Source: Micromonospora endolithica (GTDB lineage Bacteria; Actinomycetota; Actinomycetes; Mycobacteriales; Micromonosporaceae). Taken from it: a stretch of 64,000 nt of DNA. A program made the translations under genes and the position numbers. Numbering within the stretch: position 1 is the first letter of the stretch; each line of letters starts with the position of its first letter. Below, piece by piece: positions 16,232-25,371 of the stretch. Below the pieces are notes generated by a model. The model was not told the DNA's origin and ran no database searches. It worked only from the letters and a program-made list of their open reading frames with translations. The DNA is taken from the NCBI RefSeq assembly GCF_003626595.1, contig NZ_RBAK01000003.1, forward strand, positions 186,001-250,000, read 5' to 3'.

Positions 16232-18372
16232 CACTGCTCCATGGGGTCGGTGGGGGCGGGCGGACCGGGGTCGCCGGCCACCGGGACCAGCGGTTCGGGC
16301 AGCGGCGCCACGTGCAGCACCGCCAGCCGGGACACCGCCCGGGTGAGCACCACGTAGAGGCGGTGCAGTCCACGCGGCTCGGCGGCCACGATCGCCGCCG
16401 GCTCGACGACCACGACGTGGTCGTACTCCAGGCCCTTGACCAGGGTCGCGGGCACCACCGTAACGCGCGCGCGGGCCGCCGGATCGTCGGCGGTCGCGGC
16501 GTCGATCCCGGCGGCCGCCAGCGCGGCGCGCAGGCCGTCCACCGCCGCGTCCGCGGCGATCACGCCGACCGAGCCGTCGTACGCCAGCGCCGCCCGCACC
16601 TCGGCCACCGTCGCGGCCGGCAGGTCGTCGACCGTACGCACGTCGAGCCCGCCGTCGTGGCGCAGCGACTCGGCCGGGGGCACGTCGACGGCGAGTGCCG
16701 GCAGCAGCCGGTTGGCGAAGGCGACCACGGCGGCGGGTACCCGGAAGCCGACGGTCAGCGGCACCACCGCGGCGTCCGGTTTCCCGAGGTGGCGCAGCGA
16801 CTCGTGCCAGTCGGTGGCCGCCCACGGCGCGGTGCCCTGGGCCAGGTCACCGAGGAGGGTGACCGAACCGTGCTCACTGCGCCGGGCCAGCGCCCGGCAC
16901 TGCATGGCGGACAGGTCCTGCGCCTCGTCGACGACCACGTGCCCGTACCCGGCCGTCCGCTCGATCAACCCGGCCGCCTCGTCCAGGAGCACCGCGTCGG
17001 CGGCGGTCCACCGCATCGCCTTCGGGGTGCGGGCCGGCTTCGCCGGGCGGAGCAGCGCCCGTTCGGCGTCGGTGAGCAGGCCGTCGGCCGCGGCGGTCAG
17101 CGCGTCCGGGTCGGTGAGCAGGAGGTGCACCAACCCGTCCGGGGTGAGCGCCGGCCAGACCGCGTCGAGGAAGTCGACCACCGGGCGGGACCTGCCCATC
17201 CGGCGCAGCCAGGCGTCGCTCGGCGACTCCGCCCGGCGGGCCTCGGCCTGCCGTTGCAGCAGACTCACCACCCGGGCCCGCACCCGATCCCGGCCGGTCG
17301 CGTACGGCAGACCCTCCCGGCGCGTCTCCTGGACGATCCGGTGCAGCGGCTCCAGACCGATCCGCCAGCGGAACGAGCCGTCCGAGACCACCACCGGCTC
17401 GGTGGGTGCGGAGATGTGCGCCTCCACCGCGCGTCGCAGCACCTCGGCCAGCCGGGCGTCGTGCTTGATCACGGCTACCGCCGGGTCCTCGGTCGCCCGC
17501 ACCGGCACCCGGCCGACCAGGTCCTCCACCGTGGCCTGGTCCACCTCCACCTCACCGAGCGCGGGCAGCACCGCCGCGATGTACGACAGGAAGGCCCGGT
17601 TCGGGCCGACGATCAGCACGCCCGAGCGGCGCAACCGCTCCCGGTGCAGATAGAGCAGGTACGCCGCCCGGTGCAGGCCGACCGCCGTCTTCCCGGTGCC
17701 CGGCGCGCCCTGCACGCAGATCGAGTCGGCCAGTTCGGCCCGGACCAGCTCGTCCTGCTCGGGCTGGATGGTCGCGACGATGTCCCGCATCGGGCCGACG
17801 CGCGGTCGTTCGATCTCGGCGGTCAGGATCCGGCTGGCCGTACCCAGCTCCTCGCCCCGGTCCAGCCGCTCGTCCTCGAAGCTGGTCAGCTCACCACCGT
17901 GGAAGCCGAAGCGGCGGCGGACCGCCACCCCCTGCGGGTCGCGGGCACTGGCCCGGTAGAACGACCGGGAGACCGGGGCCCGCCAGTCCAGCACCAGGGG
18001 TTCGCCCTGCGCGTCGGTGACGTGCCGCCGGCCGACGTGGTACGCCCGTCCGGCGTGGTCGGTGTCCTCGTCGCCCGGTCCGGCCCCGGGCGTCCGGCTT
18101 TCGCCGGGCTCCGTCCCGGTCGCCGCGCCGAAGTCGAGTTTGCCGAAGAACAGCGGCGTGGTCGGGTCGTCGGCCAGCTCGGCGACCCGCCGGGCCATGT
18201 GCCGGCCGAGCTGCTCGGCGGTGTACGCGTCACCGGCGACCTTGTCGCCGGTGGCGAACAGCGCCTCGGCGCGCTCCCGCATCCGGCGCAGCGCGGCGCG
18301 GGACTCCTCCAGATGCTCCCGTTCGGCGGTGAGTTCGGTGTCCAGTGACTGTTCCTGGGCGTGCAGGGTCAT
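16231..18372 (-). CDS. helD: HelD-like UvrD-family ATPase (RNA polymerase recycling factor)
   Basis: A 713-residue superfamily 1 ATPase. The N-terminus (residues about 5-45) is a charged coiled coil (LDTELTAEREHLEESRAALR), the element HelD proteins insert into RNA polymerase. Walker A is QGAPGTGKTAVGLH, Walker B VVVDEAQDLSAMQ, and later motifs include GDLAQGTAPW and VKGLEYDHVVVVEP. The length and missing UvrD-type accessory domains fit actinobacterial HelD rather than a DNA helicase. Known members clear stalled or inhibitor-bound RNA polymerase, and some protect against rifamycins. Here the stop overlaps the start of an ABC exporter ATPase, which invites an antibiotic-response role (inference). 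Start ATG 18372 has GAGAGG and GAGG upstream. Confidence 0.87.
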   Translation of the reverse strand: MTLHAQEQSLDTELTAEREHLEESRAALRRMRERAEALFATGDKVAGDAYTAEQLGRHMARRVAELADDPTTPLFFGKLDFGAATGTEPGESRTPGAGPGDEDTDHAGRAYHVGRRHVTDAQGEPLVLDWRAPVSRSFYRASARDPQGVAVRRRFGFHGGELTSFEDERLDRGEELGTASRILTAEIERPRVGPMRDIVATIQPEQDELVRAELADSICVQGAPGTGKTAVGLHRAAYLLYLHRERLRRSGVLIVGPNRAFLSYIAAVLPALGEVEVDQATVEDLVGRVPVRATEDPAVAVIKHDARLAEVLRRAVEAHISAPTEPVVVSDGSFRWRIGLEPLHRIVQETRREGLPYATGRDRVRARVVSLLQRQAEARRAESPSDAWLRRMGRSRPVVDFLDAVWPALTPDGLVHLLLTDPDALTAAADGLLTDAERALLRPAKPARTPKAMRWTAADAVLLDEAAGLIERTAGYGHVVVDEAQDLSAMQCRALARRSEHGSVTLLGDLAQGTAPWAATDWHESLRHLGKPDAAVVPLTVGFRVPAAVVAFANRLLPALAVDVPPAESLRHDGGLDVRTVDDLPAATVAEVRAALAYDGSVGVIAADAAVDGLRAALAAAGIDAATADDPAARARVTVVPATLVKGLEYDHVVVVEPAAIVAAEPRGLHRLYVVLTRAVSRLAVLHVAPLPEPLVPVAGDPGPPAPTDPMEQ

Positions 18373-18630
18373 CCTCGTACCTCTCGGGGAAGAACTCTGC
18401 CGCTCGCGTGTCCGACCTCGGTCGGCGCGGGGACGTCCGCTGCGGTGCTACACACCTCGGCCGTCGGGCGGGAGGAAGCAGTCTACGCCGGCCGGGGACG
18501 TCGGCAAACGCATTTCCGGCGGCGGCGGGGTGGCCGTGGTCGATCCCGACCGCTACGCTCCCGTCGGATCTTGAGGATCCCTTCTCGACCCGTCCGGGTC
18601 GCCGACCGGTGCGCACCCGGAGGGCCGAGC

Positions 18631-19716
18631 ATGGGGCTGGAGCTTCCCGCCGAGCTGACCGAGCCGCTGAGCTGGATCGGTCTGGAATGGCCGCAGGCCG
18701 ACGAGGAACTGCTCTTCGCCGCCGGGCGGCGTTGGCTGGAGTTCGGCCTGCACCTGCAACGGGTCGCCGAACGCGCCGAGGCGGCAGCGCAGGCGGTCTG
18801 GCAGGCCAACGTCGGTGAGACCGTCGACGCATTCCAGCAGTGGTGGCAGCGGGAGGACGGCCCGCGGGCGCGGCTACGCGAGGACGCGATCGCGGCACAG
18901 CTCATCGGCGCGGCACTGCTCGCCTTCGCGGCCCTCACCCTGGCCATGAAGATCGCCTTCTTCGTCCAGCTGGTGGTCCTGCTGGTGCAGGTGTCGATGG
19001 CGATCGCCGCCGCCGTACCGACCGCCGGTGCCTCGACGGCCGCCGTGCCGGGCTTCATCGCCGCGACGCGGATCGTCTGTCAACGGCTGGTCCGGATGCT
19101 CGTCGACCAGGTGAAGACGCTGCTCCGGGAGATCCTGGAGCGGGCGAAGAGCCTCCTCAAGATCGTCCGACGACGGCCCGGTGCGGCCCGTCCCCCACAC
19201 ACGCCGGGCCCCGACCCGACGCCGCTCGGCGCACCCCTGAGTCGTACGCTCACCGACGCCGACCGGGCGGCGCTGACCGACTACACCGGTCCCGGCTACC
19301 GGTCGATGAACCCCTTCCTGCGCGACCCCGGCAGGTACGCGCCGGACGAGGCCGCCGCCCTCCAGGTCCGCGCCGACCGGGTCTCCGAGGCCCTCGCGAA
19401 GCTTCCCGAGCGGCCGGGCACCACCTACCGCGGCGGTGAGTACCCCGACGACCTGCTGGCCCGCTACGAACCCGGGCAGGTCGTCACCGAACGTGCCTTC
19501 ACCAGCACCTCCACCGACCCGCGGGTGGCCCAGGGGGCGTTCGACGGCAACACCGTGATGGTGATCTCGGGCCGGAACGGGCGGGACGTCGCGCCGTACT
19601 CCGACTATCCCGACGAGGCCGAGATCCTGTACGACCAGGCGACGAACTTCAAGGTGACCAGCAAGGCGTGGGATGCTGACCTCGGCAAGTGGGTCGTGAC
19701 GATGGAGGAGATGTGA
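18631..19716 (+). CDS. probable ADP-ribosyltransferase toxin with WXG/CpnT-like N-terminal region
   Basis: A 361-residue protein with a polymorphic-toxin layout. Residues about 10-80 form a helical tryptophan-rich module (EPLSWIGLEWPQADEELLFAAGRRW to DAFQQWWQ) like the N-terminal domains that send actinobacterial effectors to type VII secretion. Residues 88-148 are hydrophobic, possibly two membrane helices. Residues 150-185 are basic and helical. A Pro linker (186-205) leads to a C-terminal ART domain (206-361). ART landmarks: Arg267 in TTYRGGE, the STS motif at 292-294 in AFTSTSTD, and the ExE pair Glu329/Glu331 in DEAEILYD. The R-S-E order with ExE suggests arginine- or similar side-chain modification using NAD+. 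ATG 18631 has GGAGGG 7 bases upstream. The next gene overlaps it by four bases. Confidence 0.8.
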   Translation: MGLELPAELTEPLSWIGLEWPQADEELLFAAGRRWLEFGLHLQRVAERAEAAAQAVWQANVGETVDAFQQWWQREDGPRARLREDAIAAQLIGAALLAFAALTLAMKIAFFVQLVVLLVQVSMAIAAAVPTAGASTAAVPGFIAATRIVCQRLVRMLVDQVKTLLREILERAKSLLKIVRRRPGAARPPHTPGPDPTPLGAPLSRTLTDADRAALTDYTGPGYRSMNPFLRDPGRYAPDEAAALQVRADRVSEALAKLPERPGTTYRGGEYPDDLLARYEPGQVVTERAFTSTSTDPRVAQGAFDGNTVMVISGRNGRDVAPYSDYPDEAEILYDQATNFKVTSKAWDADLGKWVVTMEEM

Positions 19717-19970
19717 GCGGCATGACGCCAGCCCGGGAGCCCGTCAGCGACGAGGAGCGGGAGCGCGCCGCCCGCGCGGTCGAGCAGCTCAAGCGTGATC
19801 TCGCCGCCGCATCGGACCGGCCGGCGCCGCGGCGTACCGATCCGGAGAAGTTCACCGACCCGGTCGGCCTGGACCGCGACGGCAACTACCAGCGCCCGCT
19901 CGACGAGCAGGAGCGCGCGCACCGCGCCGAGGTCCGCCGCCGCGCCGCCGAGGACTCCGACGGGCGCTGA
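19713..19970 (+). CDS. small charged protein coupled to the ART toxin gene, possible immunity or partner protein
   Basis: An 85-residue, highly charged protein (Arg, Glu, Asp, Ala-rich) of a family I do not recognise. GTG 19713 overlaps the toxin stop (ATGTGA) and GGAGGAG sits just upstream inside the toxin gene, so it is translated with the toxin. Residues about 10-30 form an amphipathic helix (SDEERERAARAVEQLKRDL). The middle contains DPVGLDRDGNYQRPL and the end is again helical (DEQERAHRAEVRRRAAE). There is no signal peptide or membrane segment. Position right after a toxin is what an immunity gene would show, but the small, low-complexity composition also fits a chaperone or an unrelated protein. 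Confidence 0.65.
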   Translation: MSGMTPAREPVSDEERERAARAVEQLKRDLAAASDRPAPRRTDPEKFTDPVGLDRDGNYQRPLDEQERAHRAEVRRRAAEDSDGR

Positions 19971-20020
19971 CCGCGGAGGTCGCCGCTGCGGGTTCGGCCA
20001 CTCCGGTGCCGTCCCGCTGA

Positions 20021-20905
<885 letters not shown>

Positions 20906-20913
20906 CCCGGGCC

Positions 20914-20933
20914 GCCGGCGGCCTGCCGCCGGC
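20914..20933 (+). terminator. GC hairpin after mqnA
   Basis: GCCGGCGG (20914-20921) pairs with CCGCCGGC (20926-20933) across a 4-base loop, starting about 9 bases after the mqnA stop. It is short but perfect, and is followed directly by a longer inverted repeat. Confidence 0.45.
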
Positions 20934-20944
20934 CGCGCCGGCAA

Positions 20945-21017
20945 GATCGCGCTCGATCACCGAAGTAGTGGCCTCGGTAGGCGCGGGAGGCCACTACTTC
21001 ATGGTGCGAGCGCGATC
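20945..21017. repeat. 30-base imperfect inverted repeat between convergent genes
   Basis: The arms are 20945-20974 and 20988-21017 with a 13-base spacer. Outer 11 bases (GATCGCGCTCG) and inner 13 bases (GAAGTAGTGGCCT) match perfectly; the 6 bases between them differ (ATCACC versus CACCAT on the complementary arm). It ends 3 bases before the stop of the serine-hydrolase gene and can act as a bidirectional terminator. The block structure, with conserved ends and a variable bulge, also suits a mobile palindromic repeat. I recall similar units in Micromonospora genomes but could not check. Confidence 0.85.
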
Positions 21018-21020
21018 ACC

Positions 21021-21974
21021 TCAGCCGGCGTCGCGGAGCAGCGCCTCGGTGATCTTCTGGCAGTTCTTCATGCCGTACTCGTAGCCCATGTTGATCGGGT
21101 ACCGCACCATCACGCCCATCGTCCAGGTGTCACCGATAGCGAGGCAGTTGATGTGCATCTCCTGCTCGCGGGTGCGGTCGATCCAGCCGTTCTTGATGGC
21201 GATGTTCTTGCGCTCGGCGGCCGGGAACGCCTTGCGGATGCCGAAGTCACCCGCGCCGCGCACCTGCTTCATCTCGCTGAGCAGCCACCTCGTCCATTTC
21301 GGGCCGGCGGCCCGCCCATCGGCGATGCACTGCCCGAGTCGTGCGGTGTCGCGCGGGGAAAGCTCGGTGCGGCTCCAGCCCTCGTCGCTGGCCACCTTGC
21401 TGTCGGTCAGCTCGCAGAGCGAGAGCAGGCGCTTGATCGACGCCTCGCGGTCCAACGAGTTGTAGAACTGTTCGGTCCGGGTGTTGTCGCTGTCCCGGAT
21501 GATCTTCGTGGCGTCGGCCAGCTTCGCGTCGCTGGGCGTCTTCCCGGCCTCGGCGGTACGCCGGAGGTAGTCGGCGACGATCCAGGACTTGATCAACGAC
21601 GCGGTGGTGCTGGTCTCGGCCATGTTGTCCGAGCCGATGATCTCGCCGGTGCGCCGGTCCAGCACGCTCCACGAGTACCAGCCCTCGATGTCGAGGTCGA
21701 GGTCCTTCGCCACGAACGGCAGCGGTTCGCGCGTGGCCCGCGGCGACGGGCTGGCGGCCGGCGGCCGGGCGCGGCGGTCGGTGGCGGACCCGGTCTGACG
21801 CTCGCCGGGTGCCGCGGGCTCGCCCCATCGGGCGGCGGCCTGGGACTCGAACGGGGAACCGGGCAGCAGGCGCAGGGACACCAGCACCATGCCGATCAGG
21901 ATGGCCGTCACCGCGATCAACTTCCCGAGTGACGTCCCGCCGGACGGTCGTGCCGTGGCGCGGCGGCGGGCCAT
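21021..21974 (-). CDS. class A beta-lactamase-like serine hydrolase (second of tandem pair)
   Basis: A 317-residue protein anchored by one N-terminal helix (residues about 17-36: LGKLIAVTAILIGMVLVSL), with a Pro/Ser linker and an extracellular domain from about 88. It keeps the active-site triad of penicillin-recognising enzymes: SxxK as Ser126-Leu-Ile-Lys129, SDN at 162-164 in RDSDN, and a KNGW motif in place of KTG near residue 267. The ESRxxLxE omega-loop glutamate of true class A beta-lactamases is not evident, so a cell-wall or other serine hydrolase/acylase role is likelier than drug hydrolysis. ATG 21974 overlaps the upstream paralogue's stop (TGATG). Confidence 0.85.
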   Translation of the reverse strand: MARRRATARPSGGTSLGKLIAVTAILIGMVLVSLRLLPGSPFESQAAARWGEPAAPGERQTGSATDRRARPPAASPSPRATREPLPFVAKDLDLDIEGWYSWSVLDRRTGEIIGSDNMAETSTTASLIKSWIVADYLRRTAEAGKTPSDAKLADATKIIRDSDNTRTEQFYNSLDREASIKRLLSLCELTDSKVASDEGWSRTELSPRDTARLGQCIADGRAAGPKWTRWLLSEMKQVRGAGDFGIRKAFPAAERKNIAIKNGWIDRTREQEMHINCLAIGDTWTMGVMVRYPINMGYEYGMKNCQKITEALLRDAG

Positions 21975-22933
21975 CAGAGCTTCCCGACCGGCTGCTGCGG
22001 CACCTTCAGGGCGGCGCCGGGCTGGGGGGTGACCAGCTGGCTGGCGACGCTCGCGCAGACCTGGGAGCCGTACGTCAACCCGCTCTTCTGCGGGTAGCGC
22101 AGCATCACCGCGAGGCTCCACTTCTCGGTCACGGCCAGGCAGTTGACGTGCCAGTTGCCGTCGTAGTTCAGCGGGGTCCACCCGTTCTTGATGCTGACCG
22201 GGCCCTGCGCGGTGATCGACGCGGGCAGGCCGTCGACGATGCCCCACCTGCCGCCGCCGGAGCGCAGCTTCTGGTCCTTGGCGGCGGTCGTGCCCCGGAC
22301 CTTGCTCATCTCGTCCAGCAGGTATGTCGTCCACTTCGGGCCGGCGGCCTTGCCGTCGCCGATGCAGTCGCCGAGCCGGACCGCGTCGCGCGGGGACATC
22401 CGGGTGAAGCTCCACCAGCCGACGTAGCCGGGGACGTTGCCCGGCTTGGTGTCGGTCAGCCCGCAAATGCTGATCATCCGCTTGACGGTGGCGGCCCTGC
22501 CGACGGCGGCGTAGAGCCTGTTCGCCGCGTCGTCGTCGCTGTCCCGGATGGCGGTGGTGATGTTCTTCTTCATCGCCGCCGGGATCGGCTTGCCACCCAG
22601 CAGGCGCAGGTAGTCGGCGGCGAACCAGGACTTGATCATCGACTCGGTGGAGCTGGTCGAGGCCATGTTCTTCGAGCCGGAGATGGTTCCGGTCGCCCGG
22701 TCCATGAGGGCCCAGGAGAAGAACTCGCCCTTGAAGTTCACCGAGACCGTCCCGGCGGCCAGGGTCGGCGGCGGGGGAGCCTTGGGCGCGGGCGCCGCGA
22801 CGCTCTGCGCGCCACCTCCGCTGCCGCCGGCCTCGCCGCCGTCGGCCAGCCGGGCGTACGCGGCGGGCACCAGCAGGGCGCCGCCGAGCAGGACCGTCAC
22901 GACGGCGAACACCATGGTCACGCGGGATCGCAT
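21974..22933 (-). CDS. class A beta-lactamase-like serine hydrolase (first of tandem pair)
   Basis: A 319-residue paralogue of the next gene. The N-terminus MRSRVTMVFAVVTVLLGGALLVPAAYA is a signal peptide or anchor. The linker is Gly/Pro-rich to about residue 60. Motifs are SxxK as Ser98-Met-Ile-Lys101, SDD at 132-134 in place of SDN, and KNGW. The two proteins share MSPRDAxRLGxCIxDGxAAGPKWTxxLLxEMxxVRG, so they arose by tandem duplication and diverged mainly in linkers. The Asn-to-Asp change in the second motif is unusual. Translation of the second gene is coupled to this one. It is divergent from paaA across a 364-base gap. Confidence 0.85.
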   Translation of the reverse strand: MRSRVTMVFAVVTVLLGGALLVPAAYARLADGGEAGGSGGGAQSVAAPAPKAPPPPTLAAGTVSVNFKGEFFSWALMDRATGTISGSKNMASTSSTESMIKSWFAADYLRLLGGKPIPAAMKKNITTAIRDSDDDAANRLYAAVGRAATVKRMISICGLTDTKPGNVPGYVGWWSFTRMSPRDAVRLGDCIGDGKAAGPKWTTYLLDEMSKVRGTTAAKDQKLRSGGGRWGIVDGLPASITAQGPVSIKNGWTPLNYDGNWHVNCLAVTEKWSLAVMLRYPQKSGLTYGSQVCASVASQLVTPQPGAALKVPQQPVGKL

Positions 22934-23297
22934 GAGTGGGTGAGCTCCAGATGTCAGGGCCGGGGGGCCGGCTTCACGTTGTCCGGGGGGATCGGGCGGA
23001 CCGCCGAGGGGGCCGGAGCCTCCGCTGGTGCCTTGGGGCGATCGTCGGGAGCCGATCGGTGTGCCGGGGGAAGTCTACGTGCGGATTTGTCCCACGCCAC
23101 GGCTCGACACCTGGCAATCCACGACCTGGTAGGGATATAGAGCCGCTTTGCCTCTTCTGAGGTGATTCATCTTTGCCGAATGACCCAAGTCACAGTCGGT
23201 CCCGCTACTCCGGGTTGCCGGGTGATCACCGGACCGACCATCGGAATTCTGTTACACCCTCTGGTGCGGGAGGCCGCGAGCTGTAACACTTGTCCTC
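22934..23297. other. 364-base divergent intergenic region, comparatively AT-rich in its right half
   Basis: No gene is supported here. The left part, next to the serine hydrolase start, is GC-rich. From about 23085 to 23260 the composition drops (TAGGGATATAGAGCC, ATTCATCTTTGCCG, CGGAATTCTGTTACA), as expected for promoters of the two divergent units. The paaA side carries the inverted repeat noted separately. Confidence 0.6.
23250..23288 (+). promoter_or_regulatory. TGTTACA...TGTAACA inverted repeat upstream of paaA, possible operator
   Basis: TGTTACA at 23250-23256 and its exact complement TGTAACA at 23282-23288 are spaced 32 bases centre to centre, about three helical turns. The second half-site lies only 9 bases before the paaA ATG. 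No clear Shine-Dalgarno is present, so the transcript may be leaderless and the repeat may overlap the promoter. It does not resemble the PaaR operator I recall from Corynebacterium. Confidence 0.45.
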
Positions 23298-24362
23298 ATG
23301 TATGGCAACGACTTCTCCGCCGAGGACACTGCCGGCGGCGGCCTGCTCGGCGAGGTCGAGGCGGCCGAGGCCGCGCTGCGCGAGGCGGCAGCCCGGGGCC
23401 GACGAGGTGCGCCCGGCCCGGACCAGGACCTGGCGGCGTACTTCGCCGAGGTCGTCGAGGCCGACCAGAAGATCGAGCCGCGGGACTGGATGCCCGAGGC
23501 GTACCGGAAGACGCTGATCCGCCAGATCGCCCAGCACGCGCATTCCGAGATCATCGGGATGCAGCCCGAGGGCAACTGGATCAGCCGCGCCCCGTCGCTG
23601 AAGCGCAAGGCGATCCTGCTGGCCAAGGTGCAGGACGAGGCCGGTCACGGCCTCTACCTCTACGCCGCCGCGGAGACCCTCGGCATCAGCCGGGACGAGC
23701 TGGTCGACATGCTGCTCAACGGGCGGCAGAAGTACAGCTCGATCTTCAACTACCCGACGTTGACCTGGGCCGACGTCGGAGCGATCGGCTGGCTGGTCGA
23801 CGGCGCCGCGATCGTCAACCAGGTCCCCCTGTGCCGCTGCTCGTACGGCCCGTACGCGCGGGCGATGATCCGGGTCTGCAAGGAGGAGTCGTTCCACCAG
23901 CGGCAGGGCTACGAGATCCTGCACACCCTGGCGCACGGCACCCCGGGGCAGAAGGCGATGGCCCAGGACGCGGTGAACCGCTGGTGGTACCCGTCGCTGG
24001 CCATGTTCGGCCCGCCGGACACCGACTCCACCCACTCGGCGCAGTCGATGGCCTGGAAGATCAAGCGTTTCTCCAACGACGAGCTGCGGCAGCGCTTCGT
24101 GGACATGTGCGTCGGCCAGGCCGAGGTGCTCGGGGTCACCATCCCCGACCCGGCCCTGCGCTGGAACGACGAGCGCCAGTCGTACGACTACACCCAGCCC
24201 GACTACGACGAGCTGATGCGGGTGATCAAGGGCGAGGGGCCGTGCAACCGGCAACGGATGGAACACCGCCGCCGGGCCCACGCCGAGGGTGCCTGGGTCC
24301 GGGACGCCGCCACGGCGTACGCGGCCAAGCAGGCGGCGAAGAGGGAGAAGGTGGCCGCGTGA
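23298..24362 (+). CDS. paaA: 1,2-phenylacetyl-CoA epoxidase catalytic subunit PaaA
   Basis: Di-iron oxygenase subunit that epoxidises the ring of phenylacetyl-CoA, the committed step of aerobic phenylacetate breakdown. The protein is 354 residues. Ferritin-like iron-ligand stretches are visible: [29 protein letters not shown] (ExxH) and [12 protein letters not shown] (ExxxH). The phrase [31 protein letters not shown] is characteristic. It has a longer N-terminus (about 40 residues) than the E. coli protein. It starts a five-gene run in which every following gene overlaps its predecessor by GTGA. It forms a complex with PaaC and is stabilised by PaaB. Confidence 0.96.
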   Translation: MYGNDFSAEDTAGGGLLGEVEAAEAALREAAARGRRGAPGPDQDLAAYFAEVVEADQKIEPRDWMPEAYRKTLIRQIAQHAHSEIIGMQPEGNWISRAPSLKRKAILLAKVQDEAGHGLYLYAAAETLGISRDELVDMLLNGRQKYSSIFNYPTLTWADVGAIGWLVDGAAIVNQVPLCRCSYGPYARAMIRVCKEESFHQRQGYEILHTLAHGTPGQKAMAQDAVNRWWYPSLAMFGPPDTDSTHSAQSMAWKIKRFSNDELRQRFVDMCVGQAEVLGVTIPDPALRWNDERQSYDYTQPDYDELMRVIKGEGPCNRQRMEHRRRAHAEGAWVRDAATAYAAKQAAKREKVAA

Positions 24363-24649
24363 ACAGCCAGGCACACAGTCCGCTCTGGGAGGTCTTCGTG
24401 CGCGCCCGGCGGGGGCTGTCGCACACCCACGTCGGCAGCCTGCACGCGCCGGACGCGGAGCTGGCCCTGCGCAACGCCCGGGACCTCTACACCCGCCGCC
24501 AGGAGGGCGTGTCGATCTGGGTGGTGCCGGCGAGCGCGATCACCGCGTCCAGCCCGGACGAGAAGGACGCCTTCTTCGACCCGGCGGCCGACAAGGTCTA
24601 CCGGCATCCCACGTTCTACGAGGTGCCGGACGGGGTGGCGCACCTGTGA
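24359..24649 (+). CDS. paaB: phenylacetyl-CoA epoxidase subunit PaaB
   Basis: A 96-residue small subunit of the PaaABCE oxygenase. It begins [31 protein letters not shown] and contains [26 protein letters not shown], both typical of PaaB. The GTG start overlaps the paaA stop (GTGA). It is thought to bridge PaaAC subcomplexes and affect reductase contact. It has no catalytic residues of its own. Confidence 0.95.
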   Translation: MNSQAHSPLWEVFVRARRGLSHTHVGSLHAPDAELALRNARDLYTRRQEGVSIWVVPASAITASSPDEKDAFFDPAADKVYRHPTFYEVPDGVAHL

Positions 24650-25371
24650 AGGGTCCCTTCGACTTCACACTGGGGCTGGCCGACGACGCGCTGGTCGCGG
24701 CGCAGCGGCTCGCCGAGTGGTCGACCCGCGCACCGGAGATGGAAGAGGACATCGCGCTGTCCAACATCGCCCTCGACCAGCTCGGCGCGGCGCGGCTGCT
24801 GCTGACGTACGCGGGCGAACTGGAGGGGGCCGGCCGGGACGAGGACGCGCTGGCCTTCGGCCGGGACGACCGGGAGTTCCGCAACTGCCTCCTGGTCGAG
24901 CTGCCCAACGGCGATTTCGCGGTGACGATGGCGAAGCTGCTCCTCCTGTCGGCGTACCAGCTCCCGCTCTACACCGCGCTCGCCGCCTGCGCCGACGAGC
25001 GGCTCGCCGCCATCGGGGGCAAGGCGCGCAAGGAGTCGGCGTACCACCTGGACCACAGCTCGCTGTGGGTGAAACGGCTCGGTGACGGCACCGAGGAGTC
25101 GCACCGTCGGATGCAGGCCGCGGTGGACGAGATGTGGCCGTACACCCACGAGCTGTTCGCGGCGGACCCGGCGGCGCCGGTCGACCCGGCCACCCTGCGG
25201 CCCGACTTCGACGCCGTGGTGTCGGCGGTGCTCGACGAGGCGACGCTGACCCGTCCGGAGACGACCTGGGCACCGGCCGGCGGGCGCGACGGCGTGCACA
25301 CCGAGCACCTGTCGTTCCTGCTCGCCGAGATGCAGGTGCTGCACCGCGCCCATCCCGGGGCCCGCTGGTGA
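24646..25371 (+). CDS. paaC: phenylacetyl-CoA epoxidase structural subunit PaaC
   Basis: A 241-residue ferritin-like subunit that pairs with PaaA but has lost the metal site. Family stretches are LGLADDALVAAQRLAEWSTRAPEMEEDIALSNIALDQLGAARLLLTYAGELEG, FRNCLLVELPNGDFAVTMAKLLLLSAY and KARKESAYHLDHSSLWVKRLGDGTEES. The GTG start overlaps the paaB stop (GTGA). Length is close to E. coli PaaC. Confidence 0.95.
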   Translation: MKGPFDFTLGLADDALVAAQRLAEWSTRAPEMEEDIALSNIALDQLGAARLLLTYAGELEGAGRDEDALAFGRDDREFRNCLLVELPNGDFAVTMAKLLLLSAYQLPLYTALAACADERLAAIGGKARKESAYHLDHSSLWVKRLGDGTEESHRRMQAAVDEMWPYTHELFAADPAAPVDPATLRPDFDAVVSAVLDEATLTRPETTWAPAGGRDGVHTEHLSFLLAEMQVLHRAHPGARW

